A DNA stretch of 64,000 nucleotides from Azorhizobium oxalatiphilum (GTDB lineage: Bacteria; Pseudomonadota; Alphaproteobacteria; Rhizobiales; Xanthobacteraceae). The position numbers and the translations under genes are program-made. The stretch lies in contig NZ_BMCT01000006.1 in assembly GCF_014635325.1 (NCBI RefSeq), positions 124,001 to 188,000 on the forward strand. The letters run 5' to 3'. Position 1 is the first letter of the stretch; every line of letters begins with the position of its first letter. Below are positions 1 to 6,933 of this stretch, piece by piece. The notes below the pieces were generated by a model that saw only the letters and a list, made by a program, of their open reading frames with translations, ran no database searches and was not told the origin of the DNA.

Positions 1-842
1 CCGCGCGCGAGAGAGACACTGGCGGTCGTCACCGGAAGGACGGCCACATAGGCAGGTGCGTGGCTTTTATCCGCCTGGAACCAGAACGGCCCCCATCCGT
101 CCACCTCTGCCTCACCCCTGCCCCCCCAGCGCTGGGCATCCCGCCGCCGGGCGGCAGCACCCTCGGGATCCCCGGATTTGAGATCCAGGGAGTTCGGCAC
201 GGTGTCGAGATGCCCGGCGGCGAACGCCAGCAGGGCATGGACCGCAATCAGCTTCCCCCAATCCACCTGGTCGCCGCCCAGACGGGAGAGGCCGATCAGG
301 ATCGGGGCGCCATGCGCGTCCTCGGCGAAGACCGGGCCGCCGCTATAGCCTTCCGGCGCGCTGCCCTCGACACGGATCCTCTTCAGCAGGCCTTCATCGT
401 ATCCGCCATGCTCGAAATACGCGTTGGACAATTGGGCGCCGAACCGGCGCGCGGGCGGGTGCGAAAATCCCAGTGCCACCACCTTGCATTCGGCCGTAGG
501 CGTCGGCGCGAGGTTCATCCTCTCCCAGCAGTCCGCACGTGCCTCCAGCTTGAGCAAGGCGATATCCGCCTCCGGATCGGAGGCGACGAACTGCGCCGCA
601 ATGGTCTGCCCGTTGCGCAGGCCAACCGTCAGCTTGCCGGCGATTGGCCTGCGCTCGTGCTCCGGCCGGTTCTGTTTCTTCGCCTTCTGAAGCACGTGTT
701 CGCAGGTCAATACATGCCATCTGCCGACCAGCAGCCCGGCGCCGTAACTAATCGGCTGATCAAGATCTCCGGCAGTCACGGACACCAGATTGTCCGGCCA
801 TTCCCCGGCCAAGACGCGGCTGAGGAAGCCCTCACTCGCCAT
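1..842 (-). CDS. Trypsin-like serine protease, 3' end beyond window
   Basis: The frame is open from an ATG at 842 to the left edge (280 codons, no stop), so the C-terminus is missing. The N-terminal 170 residues read as a chymotrypsin-fold protease: His49 in TCEHVL, Asp93 in DIALLKL and Ser167 in GYSGGPVF fit the catalytic triad in order and spacing. No signal peptide is visible, so it probably acts in the cytoplasm. The ATG shares one base with the TGA of the upstream gene (TGATG), which implies translational coupling and a shared task. Trypsin-like domains of this intracellular type often form the protease module of bacterial conflict systems, with an effector or recognition domain C-terminal to them; here that part cannot be seen. 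The protease call is firm; the role is inference. Confidence 0.8.
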   Translation of the reverse strand, partial: MASEGFLSRVLAGEWPDNLVSVTAGDLDQPISYGAGLLVGRWHVLTCEHVLQKAKKQNRPEHERRPIAGKLTVGLRNGQTIAAQFVASDPEADIALLKLEARADCWERMNLAPTPTAECKVVALGFSHPPARRFGAQLSNAYFEHGGYDEGLLKRIRVEGSAPEGYSGGPVFAEDAHGAPILIGLSRLGGDQVDWGKLIAVHALLAFAAGHLDTVPNSLDLKSGDPEGAAARRRDAQRWGGRGEAEVDGWGPFWFQADKSHAPAYVAVLPVTTASVSLAR

Positions 843-1882
843 CACGCGTCTCCGTCGCCGGCGCCGTCGGGATCGCCATAGTAGAACTCGAAATCGGTGA
901 AGATCAGCTTCGGGATGCTGCCATCCAGGCGGTGGATGGCAGCGAGCAGATGCGCATCCGTGAGATCCTTCACATAATGCGACACGCGCCGGTCAAACCT
1001 GCGCTTGCTGTCGTTGCCCGCACCGGCCATGGCTTGGAAGACCGCGAGATTGAAGTGATCCAGCGCGCGTGCGGCCAGTTCGGCCGGCAAGGCGATGGAC
1101 TGATCGGTGCGGGGAATCCGCACGCGATAGTTTTCTGAGCCAAGGTCGTCGATGAAGGACCGAAGCTCCAGATAGAGATCGGTGCGCAACGCCTCGATGT
1201 CGCGCACGACGCCCAGAGCATAGTGGCCGTCCGCGCGCTGGCGCGCCCCATGCTGGCGCGTCCGGCGGGCGCCCGCCTGAGCGAGCCGCTCCGGCGCCTC
1301 CATCAGAAGTTCGTCATCATTCTCGTCGTCATAGCCTACGAAGGCGCCAGTCTCGAAGGAAGAGACATTGGCGCTGAGCACGCGCTGACTGGCGAAGAGA
1401 TTGGTGGGCATGCGATGCAGCGCGTGGACCGCGCGGATATCATCCAACCGCCCCCGCTCCTCCGGCAGTGCGGGCAGCGGGCGGCCCGTCAGCTCCTCGA
1501 AGACGAAATCGTCCTGCTTGTCGGCATAGCCCTGCACCGTGGCTGTCTGAAACCGCCGTTGTGCGAGCGGCAGGTTGGCGATCACGAGGGTGGCCCCCTT
1601 TTCAACCCCCTTGGCGCGCGCCTCGGACAGATCGATCTGGAACTCCTGCCGGCGGAACGCGATCCGCCGCGACGGCCCGCCCGCGGGGTCACGGCGCAGG
1701 AAATCGCGGTCCGCAAGGCGGCACACCGCCTCGACCTCGGCCCCGAAGAACCAGTGACCATCCGCCTTGCGGAAGCTGGTGAAGGAGGTGGCAATCTGCG
1801 GCGACATTCCGCCAACCTCGACCGCCTCATAGGGCTGGGAGACCACCTCCTCAACCACGGCCGCACTTATCCATTCCCCCAT
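842..1882 (-). CDS. Unrecognised protein coupled to trypsin-like protease
   Basis: This is a 346-residue soluble protein that I do not recognise. It has no signal peptide, membrane segment or P-loop. It looks mixed alpha/beta, with a charged stretch near residues 190-225 and an acidic tail rich in Asp and Gly. The ATG at 1882 follows a G-rich Shine-Dalgarno stretch. The gene ends in a TGATG overlap with the protease gene, so the two are almost certainly one operon and probably partners, for example substrate, regulator or sensor of the protease. It is divergent from the exported coiled-coil genes, with 114 bp between them that must hold both promoters. Confidence is high that it is coding and low on function. 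Confidence 0.7.
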   Translation of the reverse strand: MGEWISAAVVEEVVSQPYEAVEVGGMSPQIATSFTSFRKADGHWFFGAEVEAVCRLADRDFLRRDPAGGPSRRIAFRRQEFQIDLSEARAKGVEKGATLVIANLPLAQRRFQTATVQGYADKQDDFVFEELTGRPLPALPEERGRLDDIRAVHALHRMPTNLFASQRVLSANVSSFETGAFVGYDDENDDELLMEAPERLAQAGARRTRQHGARQRADGHYALGVVRDIEALRTDLYLELRSFIDDLGSENYRVRIPRTDQSIALPAELAARALDHFNLAVFQAMAGAGNDSKRRFDRRVSHYVKDLTDAHLLAAIHRLDGSIPKLIFTDFEFYYGDPDGAGDGDA

Positions 1883-1996
1883 ATCTGCCCCCCACTATCC
1901 TTCCAATCCCCGCTCCCTTTATTGAGCACCCGGATGAAACGTGCAACAGTGTCCACGGTATGTTTGAACTATCAAATCACGGGGCAGGGGTAAGCC

Positions 1997-2656
1997 GTGA
2001 GCAAGCCATCCTTTTTTGCAGTTATATTTTGCAGCCTTTTGGCGACCACACCCAGCGCATTTGCCGACCAGCAGGTCCGGGCCGCCACCAGCGACTATGA
2101 GCGCACCGTCGGGGAAGGTCTCATCACCGGCCTCATCACCGGCTGCGCCACTGGGGCCGTGGTCGGCCTGCTGAGCGGGCGCAGTGGCAATCCGGCGCAG
2201 GGCTGCCTGATCGGCGGCGCCGCAGGCGGGATCGGCGGCGCCATGTTCGGCCTGAATGTCGCGGAACAGAAGAAGGCGCAGATCCAGCGCGAGAACCAAC
2301 TGGACTCCGCCATCAGCAAGGCACGCGCCCAGAATGGAAGCCTGCGCAAGCTGGTGGGCTCCGTGGATGCCCTGGTGGTGCGGCGGCGCAAGGAACTGGC
2401 AGCCCTCGAGGCGACGCCCGACCGGACCGCCGAAAGCGCGCGCCTCAAGACCGATCTCGCTGCCGATGTCGGCGATGTGGATCAGGCCATCGCTGCCGCA
2501 CAGAAGTCGCGCGATACGCTCAGGAAGGCGGTGGATGCCTATCGCAACACGCCCGAGGAACGGCCGTTGAGCCGTGAGATCAGCACCAATGGCGGCGCGC
2601 TCGATACGCTCAAGGCACGCCGGAAGGATCTCCTCGAAATGAGGGCGACCCTGTGA
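1997..2656 (+). CDS. Exported glycine-zipper/coiled-coil protein
   Basis: This 219-residue protein starts at a GTG preceded by a GGGGCAGGGG ribosome-binding stretch. A signal peptide ends near residue 23 (cleavage after AFA). Residues about 38-86 form a glycine-zipper-like segment with repeated small residues (GLITG, GCATG, GGAAGGIGG), as seen in outer-membrane or membrane-inserting glycine-zipper families. The rest is a charged helical, coiled-coil region. Its stop overlaps the next gene by 4 bp (GTGA). The pair looks like an envelope-associated complex, perhaps oligomeric. No specific family name can be given. Confidence 0.7.
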   Translation: MSKPSFFAVIFCSLLATTPSAFADQQVRAATSDYERTVGEGLITGLITGCATGAVVGLLSGRSGNPAQGCLIGGAAGGIGGAMFGLNVAEQKKAQIQRENQLDSAISKARAQNGSLRKLVGSVDALVVRRRKELAALEATPDRTAESARLKTDLAADVGDVDQAIAAAQKSRDTLRKAVDAYRNTPEERPLSREISTNGGALDTLKARRKDLLEMRATL

Positions 2657-3222
2657 AGGCCTGCCTTCGCGTCGGCATCGGGCTCGCCCTCGCCCCCATG
2701 CTCATGGGGTTTTGCGAGGGCGTGAGCAGCGATCCGCGCCAGGGCGGATTGATGGGCGGCGTCTGCGGCAACGCGACCGGGTCCTACAAGAAGCGAACCC
2801 AGGATCGGGAACAGGCACTCGACGCGCTCGAGCAGGCCAATCGCAAGCTCAACAGCCGCCTGACAGCTGGACAGGCGGAAGCCGACACGCTCAATACCCG
2901 CATCACCGCCGTGCGGACCCGCCTGCAGCGCACCGACACCGAGCTGAACCAGCTGAAGGTCAGGGTCGCGAGGCGGGAGGCGCAACGGAGCCTGCGTCAG
3001 GCAGAGCTCGATACGATCAAGCGCGAGATCGCCAGCCTGACGGAAACCTACGACCAGCTCTCCCAGCGCGTGACGGCGCAGGAAGCCACCGTGCGCGCCA
3101 TCGAGAGCGGGGTGAACATCGCCCAACGCGCGCAATCGGAAGAAAAGGCGGTTGAGAATATCAACGGCGAGGTCTCCCGCCTGCGCGAGCGGCTTTCGGC
3201 CGTGAAGCAGAAGGTCCCCTAG
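2653..3222 (+). CDS. Exported coiled-coil protein
   Basis: This 189-residue protein begins at a GTG overlapping the upstream stop. It has an N-terminal hydrophobic signal segment (residues 1-20) ending at a cysteine (MGFCEG) that does not fit a strict lipobox, then a short Gly-rich stretch (GGLMGGVCGNATG). A long uninterrupted coiled coil runs from about residue 50 to 187, rich in Leu, Gln, Glu and Arg. Size, export signal and layout mirror the preceding gene, which suggests an ancient duplication or heteromeric partners. Function unknown. Confidence 0.65.
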   Translation: MKACLRVGIGLALAPMLMGFCEGVSSDPRQGGLMGGVCGNATGSYKKRTQDREQALDALEQANRKLNSRLTAGQAEADTLNTRITAVRTRLQRTDTELNQLKVRVARREAQRSLRQAELDTIKREIASLTETYDQLSQRVTAQEATVRAIESGVNIAQRAQSEEKAVENINGEVSRLRERLSAVKQKVP

Positions 3223-3273
3223 GGCCGCTCCGGGGAAACTCCACGGCTTGTGTCTCCAACAGAGGAGAGACAC

Positions 3274-4482
3274 ATGTCCAAGGAAGTTTTCTCCCACCGC
3301 TACACCGGCGACGACCGCCTCAACCGCATCTTCGCCGACCGTTTCCGCCTCCCCGTCTGGTTGCAGCGGCTGCACGCCGCCCAGACCGGCCTGCCGGATC
3401 CCCGCACGACCGCGCGGCGCACCACGCCGCTCCGCGTGCTGGCGCGGGATCTCACTCTCCTCGCCGGCTTCTCCGCTCTTGCGGGGGGCATGGCGAGCCT
3501 CGCCGGGATCACCACCTTCGGCGGGTTGGCAGCGGCCGGCGTGTCCGGCCTCGCCACGCTCGGCGTCGTCGGGCGACTGCGCCGGCTGGTGGTCGGGCAC
3601 ACCCACGAAGCCTCGCACTGGATGATCAGCAAGTTCTATCGGCAGCACGGCGTGGAGAAGGACCGCGCCCGACAGCTCAACGAGGCCATCCTCGACCTGG
3701 GTTCCGCCCTCACGCTCACGCGCAACGGGCAGGACTACCGGGCCAAGCATCGCAAGCACCATGAGGAGCCCATCGTTGGGACTCTCATGGACCCTGACGG
3801 CATGGATCTGCACGCCTGGGGCTTGTGGGCGGGCCGGAAGATCACCTCCCTCCCCCGCGCCCTGCTCGTCACGGCGCTCGATCCGGTCTGGCACCTCGGC
3901 ATGATCGCCTCGCGGCTGCGGTCGAACTTCGCGGCTGGCTCGTGGCAGCGTCGGGCGCTCGCGCTCCCGGCCCTGGCTTTCGTGACCGGCAGCGCCTTCA
4001 TCCTGCCCCTGCAGGTCTGGCTGATGGCGATCGGGCTGCCGTGGACGGTGGGCTACAACATCGCGGCCCTGCTCCAGGTGGTGACGGAGCACCCGTACGC
4101 CCAGAAGGAGGGCGGCAAGGACCATGCGTCGCACGCGGCGCGCAACTGGATGCGCGTGCCGGTGGAACTCATGCCTGATCCCGCCCTCAAGGGTCTGGCC
4201 CGCCTGAAGGCCTGGACGCGATGGCTGGTCCGGATGGCACTCATCCACGTGCCGACCCGTCTTGCGGTCCTCGACGGCCCCATGATCGCGCATGGCTGGC
4301 ACCACATGGCGTGGCCCACGGGGCACGCCTTCAGCGACTGGTGGGAAACCGCGCGCCGGGAACTCGAAGCCCGCCACGCCGGTGATCTCCCCCCGGAAGC
4401 TGCGACCCGGGTGCTGTTCGGGCTCCCCGAGGCCATCGGCCTCCAGGAGATCGAGTTCCGCAAGGATCCCGATCGCCGCTGA
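3274..4482 (+). CDS. Membrane fatty-acid-desaturase-like di-iron protein
   Basis: The ATG at 3274 is chosen because GAGGAGA lies 4-11 bases upstream; an earlier GTG at 3250 lacks a site. The 402-residue protein has hydrophobic segments around residues 60-100 and 230-270. It carries the three histidine clusters of membrane di-iron desaturases/hydroxylases: HEASH (111-115), HRKHH (159-163) and HGWHH (340-344), with HPY at 273-275 as a possible extra ligand. The family inserts double bonds or hydroxyl groups into acyl chains in the inner membrane. The substrate is not predictable. It lies 27 bp downstream of its ORF neighbour's end region and on the same strand as the two exported coiled-coil genes, so it may be co-transcribed. 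Confidence 0.7.
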   Translation: MSKEVFSHRYTGDDRLNRIFADRFRLPVWLQRLHAAQTGLPDPRTTARRTTPLRVLARDLTLLAGFSALAGGMASLAGITTFGGLAAAGVSGLATLGVVGRLRRLVVGHTHEASHWMISKFYRQHGVEKDRARQLNEAILDLGSALTLTRNGQDYRAKHRKHHEEPIVGTLMDPDGMDLHAWGLWAGRKITSLPRALLVTALDPVWHLGMIASRLRSNFAAGSWQRRALALPALAFVTGSAFILPLQVWLMAIGLPWTVGYNIAALLQVVTEHPYAQKEGGKDHASHAARNWMRVPVELMPDPALKGLARLKAWTRWLVRMALIHVPTRLAVLDGPMIAHGWHHMAWPTGHAFSDWWETARRELEARHAGDLPPEAATRVLFGLPEAIGLQEIEFRKDPDRR

Positions 4483-4491
4483 CAACCTTTC

Positions 4492-4512
4492 GGGGCGCGC
4501 GCAACGCGCCCC
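4492..4512 (+). terminator. GC-rich hairpin after desaturase-like gene
   Basis: GGGGCGCG and CGCGCCCC form a perfect 8-bp stem with loop CGCAA, 9 bases after the stop codon. There is no T-tract, so intrinsic termination is uncertain. It could instead be a 3' end stabiliser. Confidence 0.4.
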
Positions 4513-4698
4513 GATCCCCTCATTGCGGCAGGCGGAAACCCAGTGCCTTCGCCCGCCGCAAGCCACAGCCTCGACCGCTGCCATCGGGCGCGATCCACCA
4601 TCGGCAAGACACGACCGGTCGTTCGGGCTCGCGAGGGGAAGAAGGAAGGTACGAAGGAGAGCAAGGATACAAGGAGCAGACCGGCTCGCCGGCAGCCT

Positions 4699-4771
4699 GA
4701 CAAGCCCTTGTCGATGCTCGCGAAACTGGAGCGGGCGATGGGAATCGAACCCACGACATACAGCTTGGGAA
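4699..4771. repeat. Attachment-site repeat, far end of element (tRNA-Gly 3' fragment)
   Basis: These 73 bases match 18292-18364 with a single mismatch (C at 4726). Positions 4727-4771 are the CCA end, acceptor 3' strand, T arm, variable region and the 3' side of the anticodon arm of tRNA-Gly, read on the minus strand. After 4771 the sequence no longer matches the tRNA, so this is the truncated copy left at the distal end by site-specific integration. Confidence 0.9.
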
Positions 4772-4840
4772 AATGTCGCAAGCCGTTGAAATATGAGCAC
4801 TGCGTTTCTCGTCACGTCCCAACGCAGAGGAGTTTGAGAC

Positions 4841-4996
4841 GTGGCGCTAACAATGAAACGGCCCGCCAAGCGGTGGAGCGCTGGCGAGCCGGATAATCGA
4901 AGCGGGCACAGGAAAGCCGCTCACGAAAATTGCTACACCAGCGGCATGGGCGCGTCCAGCGTCGGGGTCCCCGCCAAGCAGGCGGGCAGGCCATGA
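4841..4996 (+). CDS. Small ORF coupled to the winged-helix gene
   Basis: This is a 51-codon frame with a GTG start preceded by a good AGAGGAG site at 8-base spacing; an internal ATG at 4853 is also possible. It ends in TGA overlapping the ATG at 4993. The product is basic and polar (many Arg, Lys, Gly, Ser), with no recognisable domain. It may be a genuine small protein or a leader peptide that couples translation to the next gene. Confidence 0.4.
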   Translation: MALTMKRPAKRWSAGEPDNRSGHRKAAHENCYTSGMGASSVGVPAKQAGRP

Positions 4997-5961
4997 GCGT
5001 CGTTGCCATGGCATGGGCATGGGAGCGCAAATGCGGCTCCCCCAGCGCGAAGCTCATCCTCATGAGCCTGGCGGACTTCTCTAATCAGGATGGCGAGTGC
5101 TTTCCGTCCGTCACGCTGCTCGCGAAGCTCACCGAGCAGAGCGCCAGTACGGTCCGGCGCCGTCTTCAGGAACTCGAGAACGATGGTCTGATCGAACGGC
5201 GGGAGCAGTATCGAGAGAATGGCAGCCGAACGGTCGATCTTATCCGTCTGCTCATGACCCAGCAGGGCGGCGGTGGCGGCCCTCGCCGCCAAAAACCCGT
5301 TGATTTAGGCCCTGTCAATTTGGAAGGGCCGGCCCTTCCAGAATGCGAGGGCCCACCTGTCACGGGTGAACAGGGGGCCTTGTCAGCTGTGACAAGGCCA
5401 GAACCGTCATCTGAACCATCATCTGAATCTTCCCCCCAACCCCCAGGGGGTGGGGTGGATTTCGAGATGGAGCAGGATCCCGAGTTCGACAGGTTTCGGG
5501 AGCGATGGGGAGAGCACGCCAAAGGAGGCAGTTGGCGTAGAGCGCTGTCGGCTTGGCAGATGCTGCCTGCCGCAGATCGCACGGACGCCATGAGCCGCTT
5601 GCCGCGCTACCTCGAGGATTGCCGCACCCGGCAGCGCAAGGTGTGCCATCCGCGGACCTATCTCACGGAGCGCCGGTGGGAGAGCTACGCGGAAGCGCCC
5701 GTCCGGGCCAGAGCACCGCAGGACGGCATCACCGCTGCCGTGCATCTCGCGCGCCGGGCAGAGGATCGGACCGGCTGGGTATTTGTGCCGGCTGACTCGC
5801 CCGGCTGGCAGGCTTGGCATCAGGCCTTCATCCATGTGGGCGTGCCGTTCTGCGCGGCTCGCATGACCTACGTCGAACTTCCGGAGGGCGGCTTCACGCA
5901 GCTTATGGGGAGACATTTCCCCAGCGCTACGCCGCCGGCATACATAAGGGTGGCCCGATGA
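4993..5961 (+). CDS. Winged-helix replication-type protein
   Basis: The ATG at 4993 begins MSVVAMAWAW; a longer frame from 4930 lacks family-like sequence. The 322-residue protein has an N-terminal winged helix-turn-helix (about residues 15-80, with STVRRRLQELENDGLIERRE as the recognition helix and wing). A Pro/Ser-rich linker (about 125-155) follows, then a C-terminal helical domain with WRRAL and YLEDCRTRQRKVCHPRTYL. This layout is common in helix-turn-helix proteins at the start of phage and plasmid-like element cores, where they are thought to act in replication or regulation. It overlaps the next gene (ATGA). Confidence 0.7.
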   Translation: MSVVAMAWAWERKCGSPSAKLILMSLADFSNQDGECFPSVTLLAKLTEQSASTVRRRLQELENDGLIERREQYRENGSRTVDLIRLLMTQQGGGGGPRRQKPVDLGPVNLEGPALPECEGPPVTGEQGALSAVTRPEPSSEPSSESSPQPPGGGVDFEMEQDPEFDRFRERWGEHAKGGSWRRALSAWQMLPAADRTDAMSRLPRYLEDCRTRQRKVCHPRTYLTERRWESYAEAPVRARAPQDGITAAVHLARRAEDRTGWVFVPADSPGWQAWHQAFIHVGVPFCAARMTYVELPEGGFTQLMGRHFPSATPPAYIRVAR

Positions 5962-6776
5962 CTGGACCCGAGAAACGTCATGATCCGTCGTTCTTCCTGC
6001 CGGCTGGGCGGGCTGGCGGAGGCGGCCCAACCATCCTGGCGGCTGAGCTGGAAAGCCTGCTGCATCTGGCGCGCCTGGATGCACTGCCGGTGCTGCATGA
6101 GATCGGCGGGCTGGTCGTTATCCCAGATACGGTGCAGCACCAGTTGACTGGCCATGCTGAGCCGGAAGCCCGTCGCCTTGCGCGCTGGATCGAGTTGGGG
6201 CTTGAGCTTGCAGCCGATGCGCCGGTGGTGGTGGAGACGACCGACTATGGCGAGGCTGTCCGGATCGCACAGCTGGTAAAGCCCGATTTCTACCCGGAAG
6301 GAAGCTGCGAGAGCGCGGCGCTGTGGTGGCTCATGGACAGGATTTCGAACGCGTCCAAGCCGATGTGGGTGCTTTCAGATCGCGAAAAGACGCGGTCGAT
6401 GGTCGTCAGTCAGAGGACCACCAACCGCATTGAGGTGATCACGACGGAAGCCCTCCTTGAGCGGCAGACCGGGCTACATGAGGCCACAGCCCCCAACGAA
6501 CCGGACGAGATCCCGAGCGACGATTTCCTGGCTGACATGCCGGTTGATGCCGTCGCGCGCGTCCTGCGGGGAATCCGCATCCGGAACGCACGCTTCCGCC
6601 TGTGCATGACGCAACAGGCCCTCGCGGAAGCGGCCGGCCTGACGCGCCAGACGATCATCGCGGTCGAAAAGAGGGGCACGATGAGCCGGCACACGCGGGC
6701 GAAGATCGAGGCCGTTCTCGGTCTCGATCTCGACCTCTGGTGCGGTCTTCTGCCAGGGCAGAGGGACGGGGCATGA
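5958..6776 (+). CDS. PIN-like domain fused to Xre-type HTH
   Basis: The 272-residue protein starts at an ATG overlapping the previous stop (ATGA). The C-terminal 70 residues are an Xre/Cro-type helix-turn-helix (CMTQQALAEAAGLTRQTI, then IEAVLGLDLDLW). The N-terminal 170 residues contain spaced acidic residues in a PIN-like pattern: PDTVQHQL, then EGSCESAALWW and WVLSDRE, resembling the conserved D...E...D layout of PIN-fold nucleases. If right, toxin-type nuclease and DNA-binding antitoxin/autoregulator functions sit on one chain. The HTH is clear; the PIN assignment is tentative. A role in copy control or element maintenance is inferred. Confidence 0.6.
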   Translation: MTGPEKRHDPSFFLPAGRAGGGGPTILAAELESLLHLARLDALPVLHEIGGLVVIPDTVQHQLTGHAEPEARRLARWIELGLELAADAPVVVETTDYGEAVRIAQLVKPDFYPEGSCESAALWWLMDRISNASKPMWVLSDREKTRSMVVSQRTTNRIEVITTEALLERQTGLHEATAPNEPDEIPSDDFLADMPVDAVARVLRGIRIRNARFRLCMTQQALAEAAGLTRQTIIAVEKRGTMSRHTRAKIEAVLGLDLDLWCGLLPGQRDGA

Positions 6777-6852
6777 GTGGCTGCGCCTATGCCCGTTCGC
6801 TTCCGCAGGCGCGGCTTGTCGCTGGCGGCGTTAGCCGCCACGGGGGTTTCGA

Positions 6853-6927
6853 AAGGGGGACACAGTCTCCCTTCGCCTACGCTGCAACATGGTTGCAGCT
6901 AGTAGGTTATAGGGATTTATAGGGATT
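6853..6927. other. Candidate origin of transfer (oriT)
   Basis: This is a gene-poor leader just before the relaxase. It contains an imperfect inverted repeat (AAGGGGGAC at 6853-6861 with GTCTCCCTT at 6865-6873), a perfect 8-bp inverted repeat with a 3-base loop (GCTGCAAC at 6881-6888, GTTGCAGC at 6892-6899) and a tandem direct repeat (TTATAGGGATT at 6907-6917 and 6917-6927). Hairpins plus iterons beside a mob gene are the usual plan of MobV-type oriT regions. The nick site cannot be assigned by eye. Confidence 0.5.
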
Positions 6928-6933
6928 AGCTCC

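Noticed and set aside
60-881. 273-codon plus-strand frame at the left edge
   Set aside because: The minus strand encodes a protease with a complete triad in the same stretch.
4727-4771. Second tRNA-Gly gene
   Set aside because: Only the 3' part is present; sequence past the anticodon loop does not pair, so it is an attachment-site remnant.
2539-4869. 776-codon frame opposite the desaturase-like gene
   Set aside because: The plus strand shows signal peptides and histidine boxes; the minus frame has none and spans gene boundaries.
6773-6922. 49-codon frame overlapping the oriT candidate
   Set aside because: It starts on an ATGA overlap, but it runs through the hairpins and direct repeat and its product looks random.
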